Below the pieces are notes generated by a model. That model ran no database searches and was not told the DNA's origin. It worked only from the letters and a program-made list of their open reading frames with translations. 33,513 nt of DNA from an uncultured Eubacteriales bacterium (GTDB lineage: Bacteria > Bacillota > Clostridia > TANB77 > CAG-508), in NCBI GenBank assembly GCA_949288185.1, contig CASEIZ010000004.1, forward strand, positions 1 through 33,513, read 5' to 3'. A program made the translations under genes and the position numbers. Of this stretch, positions 5,897 to 14,914 are shown in pieces (position 1 is the stretch's first letter; every line of letters starts with the position of its first letter).

Positions 5897-6463
5897 ATGG
5901 GAAAAGGAGTTGAAGATTATCGGATAGACAAAAGAGAGTCATTTCCGATAGAGGATTTTGAGAAAATCAGCATCAAAACTGAAACTGTAAAGGTATCTGT
6001 ACAATCGACAAGAGCAGAAGAAAGAGTACAGATATGGTTTACTGGAAATTCCTCTGAAAAAGTCGATTTTTATATCGAAAAGAAAGAGGAAGAATGGGAA
6101 ATCGTTACAAAAGAGACAAAGGAAGCTGGGAATGTAGAAATAAAAATAGCAATTCCTGAGAATATTAAATGTCTTTCTGTAACGACAACTTCAGGCAGAA
6201 TTAATATAGCAAGGATTTTGCCAGAAGAAATTCATATAAAAACCCAAGATGGTCGAGTGATAATGGGACATTTACCAGACCGAAACAGTAAAATTTATGT
6301 AACAACGGGAAAAGGAGATGTCCGTGCAGAGTTTAAAGCTGCCAGGTTTGAACTGGAAGCAGAAACTGTAAGTGGAAGAAAAACAAATAACCACGAACCA
6401 AACGGAAAATCATTTGTAAAGATGGAAGCTTTTACAATCAGTGGAGATATCACTGTATCGTAA
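5897..6463 (+). CDS. DUF4097-like beta-repeat protein
   Basis: 188 aa from ATG 5897 behind GAAAGGAAGG. After a short charged N-terminus come repeated short strands separated by turns: SFPIEDFEKISIKTETVKVSV, then VEIKIAIPENIKCLSVTTTSGRINI, then HIKTQDGRVIMGHLP, IYVTTGKGDVRAEF and a TVSGRK..FTISGDITV end. The strand ladder with TTSGRI, GDV and SGDI turns is typical of DUF4097-type beta-helix proteins. No signal peptide or membrane segment is present. Base composition is a little less AT-rich than neighbouring genes, hinting at separate origin. Function unknown. Confidence 0.65.
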   Translation: MGKGVEDYRIDKRESFPIEDFEKISIKTETVKVSVQSTRAEERVQIWFTGNSSEKVDFYIEKKEEEWEIVTKETKEAGNVEIKIAIPENIKCLSVTTTSGRINIARILPEEIHIKTQDGRVIMGHLPDRNSKIYVTTGKGDVRAEFKAARFELEAETVSGRKTNNHEPNGKSFVKMEAFTISGDITVS

Positions 6464-6468
6464 TTTTT

Positions 6469-6505
6469 ACAACCTGTGCAAACCTAGATAGGGAGCACAG
6501 GTTGT
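6469..6505 (+). terminator. Hairpin after the 5897 gene
   Basis: ACAACCTGTGC pairs with GCACAGGTTGT, an 11-bp stem. Only TTCCC follows, so it is a weak terminator or an RNA-stabilising hairpin. Confidence 0.55.
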
Positions 6506-6539
6506 TCCCATATATATAAGAAATAAATTAAAAGAAGAA

Positions 6540-6565
6540 ATCCCCAAACTCGAAAGAATGGGGAT
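6540..6565 (-). terminator. Terminator for the minus-strand gene at 6609-6890
   Basis: ATCCCCA/TGGGGA stem; on the minus strand TTTCTTCTTTT follows. A second perfect 10-bp hairpin (ACAGTGATAT and complement) lies between it and the gene at 6574-6597. Confidence 0.7.
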
Positions 6566-6608
6566 ATTAGAGAACAGTGATATACACATATCACTGTGTA
6601 AGAATTGT

Positions 6609-6890
6609 TTAATTTTCCATAATAGATTTTATGATGTTTTCTGCAGCAAATGCATTTTCAAGTTTATCTGCATTATTCATAATTGCAGAAATAGCATCAT
6701 ACTTGTTTGTTTCAACAATTGTCATACTGGCCAACTGTTTTGCTATTAACTTAGCAGCTTCTTCATCAATGTTTACGACAGGTCGTGATAGCTTGTCGAT
6801 TTTTTTTGACAGTTTGTTTACTTTGACAAGTAAACAAACCAATACTACAGCGATAACTAATCCTGTAATAAGAATACCAGTTTCTAACAC
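6609..6890 (-). CDS. Single-pass membrane protein of unknown function (93 aa)
   Basis: GTG 6890 lies 7 bases after AAGGAG. Residues 5-22 (GILITGLVIAVVLVCLLV) form one membrane helix. A short Lys/Leu-rich stretch (NKLSKKIDKLSRP) follows, then a cytoplasmic helical domain (NIDEEAAKLIAKQLASM, NKYDAISAIMNNADKLENAF). It resembles a small membrane-anchored scaffold rather than an enzyme. I recognise no family. It has its own consensus promoter (6937-6965) and terminator, so it is an independent unit, back to back with the carAB leader promoter. Confidence 0.65.
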   Translation of the reverse strand: MLETGILITGLVIAVVLVCLLVKVNKLSKKIDKLSRPVVNIDEEAAKLIAKQLASMTIVETNKYDAISAIMNNADKLENAFAAENIIKSIMEN

Positions 6891-6936
6891 AAAACAACTC
6901 CTTTTCTGAAACTATATATTAATAGACAACAGCAAT

Positions 6937-6965
6937 ATTATATAAAGTCTTAAAAATTATGTCAA
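6937..6965 (-). promoter_or_regulatory. Promoter of the minus-strand membrane protein
   Basis: On the minus strand, TTGACA (6960-6965), 17-bp spacer, TATAAT (6937-6942). Confidence 0.85.
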
Positions 6966-7005
6966 GTATAATGAACTGTCAGATGTAAAAAATAATAAAA
7001 AAATG

Positions 7006-7035
7006 TTGCAATCTGTATATAGTTTCTGATATAAT
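7006..7035 (+). promoter_or_regulatory. Promoter of the carAB leader ORF
   Basis: TTGCAA (7006-7011) and TATAAT (7030-7035), spacer 18. No equally good promoter is visible between 7036 and the carA start. Confidence 0.7.
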
Positions 7036-7069
7036 AGTAAAGATATAAAATATGAAAAGGAGTAAGAAA

Positions 7070-7153
7070 ATGAAAAACTATTTGAAAAAAATGAATTGCA
7101 TAAATATTTCAGCTGTTTTCTTAATAGTTGCTTTATTTTCATTTCCATTTTAA
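7070..7153 (+). CDS. 27-aa leader peptide candidate before carAB
   Basis: ATG 7070 follows AAAGGAG. The peptide has a basic start (MKNYLKKMN) and a hydrophobic end (AVFLIVALFSFPF). The last 14 codons are very T-rich, and the stop TAA (7151-7153) overlaps the foot of a terminator hairpin at 7152-7177. A ribosome reaching the stop would cover the hairpin. This matches the plan of the E. coli pyrBI leader, where UTP-limited pausing lets the ribosome stop termination. Alternatively it is an independent small membrane peptide. The ORF has promoter, ribosome site and terminator; function is inferred. Confidence 0.6.
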   Translation: MKNYLKKMNCINISAVFLIVALFSFPF

Positions 7154-7183
7154 GTAAGGATTTTTCGTTCCTTATTTTTTTTT
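7152..7183 (+). terminator. Terminator or attenuator upstream of carA
   Basis: Stem AAGTAAGGA/TCCTTATTT (7152-7160 with 7169-7177, one G-U) and nine T at 7175-7183. It lies between the only visible promoter and carA, 48 bases before the carA start. Confidence 0.8.
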
Positions 7184-7230
7184 GTCATTTACAATATATA
7201 CAAATTTAACATATATGAATGGAGGTTAAT

Positions 7231-8313
7231 ATGAAAGAATTCAACAAAAAAATTGTACTAGAAGATGGAGAAGAATATTTAGGATATGGATTTGGAGCAA
7301 ACAAAGAAGCCATTTGTGAAATTGTATTTAATACCTCAATGGTAGGATATCAAGAAATCGTTTCAGACCCATCATATACTTATCAAATGGTAGTGATGAC
7401 ATATCCATTAATCGGAAACTATGGAATCACAGATGAAGATTATGAAACCAAACAACCAACGATTGGCGGAATGGTGGTAAGAGAGTATAATGATTTACCA
7501 AGTAATTTCCGTTATACAAAAACATTATCAGAATATTTAGAAGAAAATGATATACCAGGAATTTCAGGTGTTGATACAAGAAAGCTAACAAGAAGTATCA
7601 GAAATAAAGGAAGTAGAAAGGTTATTATCACAGACATTACAACTAGTAAAGAAGAAGCGTTAAAAAAATTAAACGCATATGATATTCCAAAAGATGCTGT
7701 ATCAAAAGTAAGTTGCAAAAAGAAATGGTATTCTAGAACAGCAAATTACAAATTTAATGTGGTAGCAGTAGATTGTGGCATTAAGTTAAATATTATAAGA
7801 AGTTTAAATAAAAGAGGGTGTAATGTAACGATTGTACCATATAATACACCAGCAAAAGAAATTGAAAGCTTAAAACCAGATGGAGTCTTTTTATCAAATG
7901 GACCAGGAGATCCAGAAGATGTAAAAGAAGTAATTAAACTTGTAAAAGAATTAAGAGGAAAATATCCAATCTTCGGAATTTGTTTAGGACATCAAATGAT
8001 TAGTTTAGCATATGGTGCAAAAACATATAAATTAAAATTTGGACATAGAGGTGGAAACCATCCAGTATTAAATCTAGAAACAGATAAGATTGAAATTACA
8101 AGTCAAAACCATAGTTATGCAGTAGATGAAAAATCTTTAGAAAAAACAGATTTGGTACCAACACATAAAAATATTTTGGATAATACCATTGAAGGTGTTG
8201 AATGCAAGAAAGATAAAGTATTTAGTGTGCAATATCACCCTGAAAGTGCACCAGGACCACAAGATAGTGGGTACCTTTTTGATAAATTTATTAAAATAAT
8301 GGAGGGAGAATAA
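7231..8313 (+). CDS. carA: Carbamoyl-phosphate synthase small (glutaminase) subunit
   Basis: 360 aa, full length. It hydrolyses glutamine and passes ammonia to CarB for carbamoyl phosphate, feeding pyrimidine and arginine synthesis. The N-terminal CPSase domain ([31 protein letters not shown]) leads to the class I glutaminase domain with Cys251 in GICLGHQ, and His336 and Glu338 in YHPES. ATG 7231 is chosen because GGAGG (7221-7225) precedes it; ATG 7219 lies inside that site. It is followed by carB after a single base. No PyrR-binding leader is seen; see the leader ORF and terminator at 7070-7183. Confidence 0.97.
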   Translation: MKEFNKKIVLEDGEEYLGYGFGANKEAICEIVFNTSMVGYQEIVSDPSYTYQMVVMTYPLIGNYGITDEDYETKQPTIGGMVVREYNDLPSNFRYTKTLSEYLEENDIPGISGVDTRKLTRSIRNKGSRKVIITDITTSKEEALKKLNAYDIPKDAVSKVSCKKKWYSRTANYKFNVVAVDCGIKLNIIRSLNKRGCNVTIVPYNTPAKEIESLKPDGVFLSNGPGDPEDVKEVIKLVKELRGKYPIFGICLGHQMISLAYGAKTYKLKFGHRGGNHPVLNLETDKIEITSQNHSYAVDEKSLEKTDLVPTHKNILDNTIEGVECKKDKVFSVQYHPESAPGPQDSGYLFDKFIKIMEGE

Positions 8314-8314
8314 A

Positions 8315-11300
8315 ATGCCAAAAAGAAAAGATATAAAAACTGTACTAGTAATTGGTTCTGGACCAATTGTCATTGGACAAGCAGCAGAATTTGATTATGC
8401 TGGAACACAAGCTTGTTTAGCACTAAAAGAAGAAGGATATAAAGTTATATTAGTAAATTCTAACCCAGCAACCATTATGACAGACACAGCGATTGCAGAT
8501 AAAGTATATATGGAACCACTAACATTAGAATATGTTGCTAAAATTATCAGATATGAAAGACCAGATGCTATTTTACCAGGAATTGGAGGACAAACTGGAT
8601 TAAATATCGCTATGCAGTTATATAGAAAAGGAATTTTGCAAGAATGTCAAGTAGAACTTTTAGGAACAAGTAGTGAAAGTATTGAAAAGGCAGAAGATAG
8701 AGAAAAATTTAAAGAACTATGCCAAGAATTAGGAGAACCTGTCTTAGAATCTATTATTGCAGAATCAGAAGAAGAAGGAATTGTAGCAGCTAATAAAATT
8801 GGATACCCAGTTGTTCTAAGACCAGCCTTTACTTTAGGAGGAACTGGTGGAGGATTTGCAGATAATGAACAAGAATTAAAACCATTATTAAAACATGCTT
8901 TAAAACTTTCTCCTGTCAATCAAGTATTAGTAGAAAAAAGTATTAAAGGATATAAAGAAATCGAATATGAGGTAATGAGAGACCATAATGACACAGCCAT
9001 TACCATTTGTAATATGGAAAACTTAGACCCAGTAGGTGTTCATACAGGAGATTCTATTGTTGTCGCACCAAGCCAAACTTTAACAAACAAAGAATATCAA
9101 TTATTAAGAGATAGTGCTTTAAAAATCATTAGAGCTTTAAAAATAGAGGGAGGATGTAATGTTCAATTTGCATTAGACCCACATTCTTTTAACTATTATG
9201 TCATTGAAGTAAATCCAAGGGTATCTCGTTCATCAGCATTAGCTTCAAAAGCAAGTGGATATCCAATTGCTAGAGTTTCAGCAAAAATAGCAGTTGGTAT
9301 GAGATTAGAAGAAATTCCGTTAGCCAATACACCAGCAAGTTTTGAACCAGCATTAGATTATATTGTTTGTAAAATACCAAGATTTCCATTTGATAAATTT
9401 ACACTTGCTTCAAATAAACTAAGTACACAAATGAAGGCAACAGGAGAGGTCATGAGTGTAGGAAGAACATTTGAAGAAAGTTTATTAAAAGCAATAAGAT
9501 CATTAGAAACAGGTGTATGTCATATTTATCATAAGAAATTTGACAAAATGGAAACAGAAGAGATGATGACATATATAAAAGATGGAACAGATGATAGAAT
9601 TTATGCGATTGCAGAACTAATGAGGAGAGATGTCGATTTAGGATTAATTTATGATACAACAAAAATTGATATGTTTTTCTTAGAGAAAATTAAACATATT
9701 GTTGAAACGGAAAAAGTGTTAAAGAAAAACGTAGGAGATATTGATACATTAAAAACTGTTAAGAAAATGGGATTTAGTGATAAATACATTGCAAAAGTAT
9801 GGAAGAAAAAAGAAAATGATATTTATGAATTAAGAAAGAAAAATAATATTTATCCTGTATATAAAATGATAGATACATGTAGTAGTGAGTTTGAAAGTTA
9901 TGTACCATATTTCTATTCAACATATGAAGAAGAAAATGAATCTATCATAAGTGATAAGAAAAAAATCATTGTATTAGGAGCAGGACCAATTAGAATTGGG
10001 CAAGGTGTAGAATTTGACTATTCTACAGTGCATGCAGTAAAAACAATTAAAGAAGCAGGATATGAAGCAATTATTATCAATAACAACCCAGAAACTGTAT
10101 CAACAGACTATACAACGAGTGACAAGCTATATTTTGAACCACTAACAGTAGAAGATGTCATGAATATTGTAGAATTAGAAAAACCAGAAGGTGTTGTAGC
10201 TGCTTTAGGCGGACAAACAGCTATTAACCTTGCAGGACCACTTTCAAAATTAGGTGTTAAAATCATTGGTACAGATGTAAATGCCATTGAAAAAGCAGAA
10301 AACAGAGATGCATTTGAAAGAGTTATGAAAGACTTAAAACTATTACAACCTAGAGGAGAAGCTGTAACCAATATAGAAGATGGAATTAAAGTTGCGAAAG
10401 AAATTGGGTATCCAGTATTAGTAAGACCAAGTTATGTATTAGGTGGAAGAGCTATGCAAATTGTTTCTAATCAAAAAGCATTAGAAAAATATTTAAAAAC
10501 AGCTGTTGAAATCAATACAGAACAACCTGTATTAGTTGATAAATATATAACAGGAAAAGAACTAGAAGTAGATGCAGTATGTGATGGAAAAGATGTATTT
10601 ATACCTGGAATTATGGAGCATGTTGAAAAAACAGGAATTCACTCAGGAGATAGTATCAGTGTATATCCAACCTTTAGTGTTAGCCAAAAAGCAAAAGATA
10701 CAATCATAGACTATACAGTAAAATTAGGATTAGGTATTGGTATTGTCGGATTATATAATATCCAATTCATTGTAGATGATAAGGAAGATGTTTATGTTAT
10801 AGAGGTAAATCCAAGATCATCAAGAACTGTACCATTTATTTCAAAATCTACAGGATATTCTTTAGCAGATATTGGAACATTAGTGATGCTTGGAAAATCT
10901 TTAAAAGAACAAGGAATTGATGTGGTATATCCAAAAGAGAAAGAAAAATGGTATGTAAAAGCACCAGCATTCTCATTCTCAAAATTATCAGGATTAGATG
11001 CAACACTTTCTCCTGAAATGAAATCAACAGGAGAAGCCATTGGATATGATAAAAAATTAACTAGAGCATTGTATAAAGCACTACAATCATCAGGAATGAA
11101 ACTTGCAAATTATGGAACCATATTTGTAACCATTGCAGATAAAGACAAAGAAGAAGCATTACCATTAATTAGAAGATTTTATAATCTAGGATTTAATATA
11201 GAAGCAACAAAAGGAACTGCTAAATTCTTAAAAGAACATGGTATCAGAACAAGAGTCAAAAAGAAAATTAGTGAAGGCAGTGAGGAGATCTTAGAATCTT

Positions 11301-11494
11301 TAAGAAAAGGATATGTAAGTTATGTCATCAACACAAGAAATATAGACTCTATAGATCAAGAAACAGATGGAAGTTACATTAGAAGATGTGCAACACAAAA
11401 TAATGTACCAATGTTTACAGCATTAGATACCGTAAGAGCAGTATTAGATGTATTAGAAGAAATTACACTTGGAATATCAACAATTGATGAATAA
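8315..11494 (+). CDS. carB: Carbamoyl-phosphate synthase large subunit
   Basis: 1059 aa, close to the usual 1060-1075. Two homologous ATP-grasp halves are clear: the first opens [21 protein letters not shown] and contains [12 protein letters not shown], while the second opens [18 protein letters not shown] and contains [14 protein letters not shown]. Both have the EVNPR metal-site motif. The C-terminal MGS-like domain (about 930-1059, [22 protein letters not shown] onward) would bind allosteric effectors. ATG 8315 follows GGAGGGAG and is one base past the carA stop, so the two are co-translated as the heterodimer. No defects seen. Confidence 0.97.
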   Translation: MPKRKDIKTVLVIGSGPIVIGQAAEFDYAGTQACLALKEEGYKVILVNSNPATIMTDTAIADKVYMEPLTLEYVAKIIRYERPDAILPGIGGQTGLNIAMQLYRKGILQECQVELLGTSSESIEKAEDREKFKELCQELGEPVLESIIAESEEEGIVAANKIGYPVVLRPAFTLGGTGGGFADNEQELKPLLKHALKLSPVNQVLVEKSIKGYKEIEYEVMRDHNDTAITICNMENLDPVGVHTGDSIVVAPSQTLTNKEYQLLRDSALKIIRALKIEGGCNVQFALDPHSFNYYVIEVNPRVSRSSALASKASGYPIARVSAKIAVGMRLEEIPLANTPASFEPALDYIVCKIPRFPFDKFTLASNKLSTQMKATGEVMSVGRTFEESLLKAIRSLETGVCHIYHKKFDKMETEEMMTYIKDGTDDRIYAIAELMRRDVDLGLIYDTTKIDMFFLEKIKHIVETEKVLKKNVGDIDTLKTVKKMGFSDKYIAKVWKKKENDIYELRKKNNIYPVYKMIDTCSSEFESYVPYFYSTYEEENESIISDKKKIIVLGAGPIRIGQGVEFDYSTVHAVKTIKEAGYEAIIINNNPETVSTDYTTSDKLYFEPLTVEDVMNIVELEKPEGVVAALGGQTAINLAGPLSKLGVKIIGTDVNAIEKAENRDAFERVMKDLKLLQPRGEAVTNIEDGIKVAKEIGYPVLVRPSYVLGGRAMQIVSNQKALEKYLKTAVEINTEQPVLVDKYITGKELEVDAVCDGKDVFIPGIMEHVEKTGIHSGDSISVYPTFSVSQKAKDTIIDYTVKLGLGIGIVGLYNIQFIVDDKEDVYVIEVNPRSSRTVPFISKSTGYSLADIGTLVMLGKSLKEQGIDVVYPKEKEKWYVKAPAFSFSKLSGLDATLSPEMKSTGEAIGYDKKLTRALYKALQSSGMKLANYGTIFVTIADKDKEEALPLIRRFYNLGFNIEATKGTAKFLKEHGIRTRVKKKISEGSEEILESLRKGYVSYVINTRNIDSIDQETDGSYIRRCATQNNVPMFTALDTVRAVLDVLEEITLGISTIDE

Positions 11495-11508
11495 ATTATA
11501 AGAAAGGC

Positions 11509-11648
11509 GTGCGTTAACGAAATCAAAGATTTCGACGCACACATGTGAAGACTGCTTCGCAGTACTTCACAAATATAGGAAGCCTAACCTTGTTGTATAC
11601 GGAAAAATCCACATAGGGTCAAGATAAAAGTCGATTTTTCCTATACAA
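11509..11648. repeat. Array of three hairpins after carB
   Basis: Three stems in a row: GTGCGT/ACGCAC with an inner ACGAAATC/GATTTCG (11509-11540, which includes copy B of the 18-bp repeat also at 4340); GTGAAG-ACTGC/GCAGT-ACTTCAC (11545-11570); and a long TTGTATA-GGAAAAATC stem with one bulge (11593-11648). It is a REP-like non-coding element. No ORF is seen from 11495 to 11741. Confidence 0.6.
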
Positions 11649-11649
11649 T

Positions 11650-11692
11650 AAAAAAACCTTCTTATGATAAAATATTATAAGAAGGTTTTTTT
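11650..11692. terminator. Bidirectional terminator between carB and the KilA-N gene
   Basis: AAAAAAACCTTCTTAT pairs with ATAAGAAGGTTTTTTT. A- and T-runs on both sides allow use from both convergent genes. Confidence 0.9.
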
Positions 11693-11741
11693 GATACAAT
11701 AATATTTTATGTATGCATGCGTATGATTATTTTAATAGTGA

Positions 11742-12440
11742 TTAGCTTAATAATTTAGTATTGATAGTATTATCTATCATCTCAATTTTTCTAATTCCTT
11801 TACTGTCTTGCAAAATATTATACTGTTTTTTAGCTATTGCATTTAATTTTTCAAGTCTTACATTTTGTGGTATTCCTTGAGCTATCATCTCACTATTTAA
11901 ATTTTCTAAGTTACTTAAAATTACTAGCTGAAGAATATTTGCATAATCTCGCATGTTACCATCTAAAGAAGGATTTTGGTCTTTGTTCTGATAACTTTCA
12001 TTTTGTTTTAGTCGTTGAAATTCCATGATTAAATATAGTTTGAATTCTACATTTAGCCAACTTGCAAATTCAAAAGCAATATCAGGATGTGCAAATGTTC
12101 CTATACTGTATTTTCCACTGCTTGGAATAATTCCAATAGCATTGAATTCTTTCTTCCAACGATTTGGTGTCATAGTAAAACGATTATATCCAACTTCATC
12201 AATTTTAATTCTGTGTGATTCCACGGAATTAAAATTTTCGTTATGCAATTCTTCCCAAAGATTATAAAAATCAAAAGAATTTTTATTAGACATCCAATTT
12301 CGTATAACTCCCGAAGGATCGTTCTCATTTTGATATTTTGCCAAATCTGTTAGAGATATATAATCTATAGTATCTACTCTCATCACTCTAACTAATCTAT
12401 TATTTACATTCATTTGTGTTGATATTAGTTCTTTTTTCAT
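11742..12440 (-). CDS. KilA-N domain protein
   Basis: 232 aa from ATG 12440; the promoter at 12465-12493 excludes the longer frame start. The first 130 residues form a KilA-N domain: VMRVDTIDYISLTDLAKYQ, IRNWM, FYNLWEELHN, then RWKKEFNAIGIIPSSGKYSIGTFAHPDIAFEFASWLNVEFKLYLIMEFQRL. The C-terminal 90 residues are helical and probably mediate oligomerisation. KilA-N proteins are DNA-binding proteins of phages and mobile elements, sometimes acting as antirepressors or defence-related factors. No other phage genes surround it, so it is an orphan import with its own strong promoter. It ends at the shared terminator 11650-11692. Confidence 0.85.
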   Translation of the reverse strand: MKKELISTQMNVNNRLVRVMRVDTIDYISLTDLAKYQNENDPSGVIRNWMSNKNSFDFYNLWEELHNENFNSVESHRIKIDEVGYNRFTMTPNRWKKEFNAIGIIPSSGKYSIGTFAHPDIAFEFASWLNVEFKLYLIMEFQRLKQNESYQNKDQNPSLDGNMRDYANILQLVILSNLENLNSEMIAQGIPQNVRLEKLNAIAKKQYNILQDSKGIRKIEMIDNTINTKLLS

Positions 12441-12464
12441 AAATATCACTTCCAATCCTTTTAC

Positions 12465-12493
12465 ATTATAAAACAAATGTTTGCAAATGTCAA
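12465..12493 (-). promoter_or_regulatory. Consensus promoter of the KilA-N gene
   Basis: On the minus strand, TTGACA (12488-12493), 17-bp spacer, TATAAT (12465-12470). The spacer holds repeated CAAATGT/GCAAATGT-type words that could be operator half-sites. Confidence 0.85.
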
Positions 12494-12691
12494 GCAAAAA
12501 TCAAAATATAAATAGGTTCTTAGATAAAATCTTAAAATAGAAGAATAAAAACAAACATATCTCTCAAAAGATATTTTTGATTTTTATGTAATTAGAATTG
12601 TTAATTCCATAAAGTATATGATATAAAATAATAGAAAAGGAGAATTTAAAATACAGTATCTATAATAACGAATAAAAAAATTAAGATAAAT

Positions 12692-12717
12692 TGTAACGAA
12701 AATGAAATTCATACGTC
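12692..12717 (+). promoter_or_regulatory. ECF-type promoter (AAC-16-CGTC) before a sigma remnant
   Basis: TGTAAC (12692-12697), then 16 bases, then CGTC (12714-12717): the canonical ECF promoter pattern, expected to be autoregulatory. Confidence 0.65.
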
Positions 12718-12741
12718 ATATATGCAAAGGGGGATAAAGTT

Positions 12742-12909
12742 ATGCAGGATATGGAGCAGATATATGAACAATACTTTGAAACAGTATATAAATATTTATT
12801 CTGTTTAACTCGTAATAGTGATATTGCTGAAGAACTAACACAAGAAAACTTTGAAGATATGCAAGAGCCAGATGCAACAGAATATACATTAATAGAAAAT
12901 GAACAATAA
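12742..12909 (+). pseudogene. ECF sigma factor remnant fused to a foreign tail
   Basis: A 55-codon ORF with a GGGGG ribosome site begins as an ECF sigma region 2 (MEQIYEQYFETVYKYLFCLTR, then NSDIAEELTQE). Where TFYKA-type residues should follow, it changes abruptly to an acidic tail (DMQEPDATEYTLIENEQ) unlike any sigma segment. Regions 2.3 to 4 are absent. The most likely origin is an internal deletion joining the sigma 5' end to the 3' end of its downstream partner gene. Its ECF-type promoter and a strong terminator are retained, so a short peptide may still be made. Confidence 0.7.
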
Positions 12910-12926
12910 AGAAGACAGCTAAAATA

Positions 12927-12977
12927 AAAAAGAACCTAAACTATTAAACAAACAGTTTAACAATTTGGGTTCTTTTT
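12927..12977 (+). terminator. Terminator after the sigma remnant
   Basis: AAAAAGAACC pairs with GGTTCTTTTT, enclosing a TAAACT/AGTTTA stem. Confidence 0.85.
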
Positions 12978-12978
12978 A

Positions 12979-13015
12979 TTGTAACCTTTTTCTAAAAATG
13001 GTAAATATATAGATG
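12979..13015 (+). promoter_or_regulatory. Putative ECF promoter of the 13089 operon
   Basis: TTGTAACCTTTTT at 12979 with ATAGATG ending at 13015. The same words and identical spacing occur before the paralogous operon at 20940 (20875-20911). Confidence 0.55.
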
Positions 13016-13088
13016 GAAAGTTAAATTTTTCTTGCCAAAATTTAATTCTTTCCAACCAGAATTGAACCTTAAGAAAAAGGAGAGAAAA

Positions 13089-13625
13089 ATGAAAAAAGAA
13101 AATACGATAGAGAGCTATATAGTGGATAATCAATTAGATATGCCAAGAGTATTTGATGAGTATTATCACTATATAAGTGCAATTATAAAAAATAAACATA
13201 CTATCAAGCTAGAAGATGAAGAAGAAATGATAGCAGATGTGTTTTTAATTTTATGGAAAAACAAAGATAGATTAGATAGAAAAGCAGTATTTAGTCCATA
13301 TATAGCAGGAATTACCAAAAGACTTATTTATAGAAAATATAGAGAGCTTAGTAAGATGATAAAATTTTCTCAATATGAAAACGAGATGATTAGTCATTTT
13401 AATGTAGATGAAATTGTAGAGCAAAAAGAAATGAATGACTGTATTACCAAAAACTTAAAAGCATTAGGTGATACAGAATATGAAATATTTAAAAAATTTT
13501 ATTACGAAGGAAAAAAGGTAAAACAAATTGCACAAGAGATGAACCTAAGTAGTAGTAATATAAAAACAAAATTACATAGAACCAGAAAAAAGATAAAAGA
13601 AATTTTAAAAGTAGGAGGTTTTTAA
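13089..13625 (+). CDS. ECF-like sigma factor
   Basis: 178 aa from ATG 13089 behind AAGGAGAG. Sigma region 2 spans about 20-88 (EEMIADVFLILWKN, SPYIAGITKRLIYRKYR) and region 4 about 120-173, with the helix-turn-helix KQIAQEMNLSSSNIKTKLHR. The ending (KIKEILKVGGF) and the N-terminus (IESYIVDNQLD) closely parallel the sigma at 20940, so the two are paralogues. Two bases downstream is a DUF4179-like membrane protein that should be its anti-sigma partner. The promoter at 12979 probably makes it autoregulated. Its signal is unknown. Confidence 0.88.
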   Translation: MKKENTIESYIVDNQLDMPRVFDEYYHYISAIIKNKHTIKLEDEEEMIADVFLILWKNKDRLDRKAVFSPYIAGITKRLIYRKYRELSKMIKFSQYENEMISHFNVDEIVEQKEMNDCITKNLKALGDTEYEIFKKFYYEGKKVKQIAQEMNLSSSNIKTKLHRTRKKIKEILKVGGF

Positions 13626-13627
13626 AA

Positions 13628-14914
13628 ATGGGAAAGGAAAAAATTTTTGAGAATGTGCAAGAAAACATTGCTATTGAAAATTTTAGGGCACTTCATAAAA
13701 AGCATGAAAGAACAAAAAAGATATTACAAAGTACATTGACAGTTATGATTTGCAGTTTATCTGTAACAGGAATTGTTTTTGCAAAAGATATTTCTACTAA
13801 ATTATATGATAATTTCTTTATGACAGGTAAAGGGATGGAAACAGCAATGAATGAGGGATATATCGAAAATACAGATATGGAATATGAAAATGCAAACACA
13901 ACTATAGAAAATACAGAGACGGGTGAAATGATAGAAGATGTAGAAACAAAAGTAAAAGTATCTGAATTTGTTATGGATGATTTTAATTTAAGTATCACAT
14001 TTGATGTAGAACTATCTGAAAAAGCAAAAGAGATTGTAACAGCAGATAAAGTATGGGAATTTAATTTTCCAGACTTAGTGATATCAGATGAAAATAATAT
14101 TGTTTTATATTGTCCATCAGGAGTTAGATATGAAGAATTTAGTAAAGAGAAGAATTTAAGATTAAATTATGATGAAGCAATGGATAAAAAAATGTATATT
14201 GGAAGTGGTGTCAATATCATTCCTATTGAAAGAGAAGGAAATCATGTAAAAGTCGTTTATAATATCTATATAGGAGGAGACAGTCATTATCCAAAGAGTA
14301 AAACATTAACAATTGATATGACAAAAATCAATATATCTAAAAATGAAGAAGCTTCTATGGGAGAAGAGGAAATTACCCTTACAGGAGATTGGCATTTTGA
14401 TGTAGCAGTTCCAGAAAAAATGTATAATAGACAATCCGTTGTTTATTCACAGGTAGATACAACCAATGAAGATTATCAAGTAGAATCAGCAACATTATAT
14501 GATACAGGAATGGAAATAACGGCAAAAATAAAAACAGAACCACAACCACAATACCCATCATTTTTGGAACATGATTTTTATGATAGTTTATCAGATGATG
14601 ATCCGCTTAAAAATGTAGATATTTTAGGATATATTAGTTGGAAAGAACGCCAAACAGATGCATATAAAGAATATTATCGAAAAACATATGGATTGACAGA
14701 TATCACGATATATTTAACAAATGAAAATGGTGAAAAATTCACATTAATACAAGGGCCAAATGAAAATGGTTCAAAAGCAATAAGTGAAGAAGTAATTTTG
14801 ACATTTAAAGGTATGTTTGATTTAACAAAATATAATGAAACAGAAAAAGTAATTGTTCATTTTGAGTATAGAGGTCAAAATGAAGAAATAGTCCTAGAGA
14901 AAGGGGATGAATAA
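13628..14914 (+). CDS. DUF4179-like membrane anti-sigma protein
   Basis: 428 aa. A basic cytoplasmic N-terminus of about 31 residues (the likely sigma-binding part) is followed by one membrane helix (32-52, ILQSTLTVMICSLSVTGIVFA) and a long external region. The outside part begins with KDISTKLYDNFFMTGKGMETA and contains beta-rich segments such as KVKVSEFVMDDFNLSITFDVELSEKAKEIV, typical of DUF4179 proteins encoded beside ECF sigma genes. The start lies 2 bases after the sigma stop, and the 3' end overlaps the next gene by 8 bases. No zinc-finger anti-sigma motif is present. The anti-sigma role is inferred from topology and operon position. Confidence 0.78.
   Translation: MGKEKIFENVQENIAIENFRALHKKHERTKKILQSTLTVMICSLSVTGIVFAKDISTKLYDNFFMTGKGMETAMNEGYIENTDMEYENANTTIENTETGEMIEDVETKVKVSEFVMDDFNLSITFDVELSEKAKEIVTADKVWEFNFPDLVISDENNIVLYCPSGVRYEEFSKEKNLRLNYDEAMDKKMYIGSGVNIIPIEREGNHVKVVYNIYIGGDSHYPKSKTLTIDMTKINISKNEEASMGEEEITLTGDWHFDVAVPEKMYNRQSVVYSQVDTTNEDYQVESATLYDTGMEITAKIKTEPQPQYPSFLEHDFYDSLSDDDPLKNVDILGYISWKERQTDAYKEYYRKTYGLTDITIYLTNENGEKFTLIQGPNENGSKAISEEVILTFKGMFDLTKYNETEKVIVHFEYRGQNEEIVLEKGDE

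Noticed and set aside
7184..7230. PyrR site or T-box upstream of carA
   Set aside because: No PyrR-type conserved loop and no T-box AGGGTGG motif is visible; only the leader ORF and terminator are present.
9450..11040. Minus-strand ORFs inside carB
   Set aside because: Shadows of a full-length conserved gene; no ribosome sites or recognisable products.
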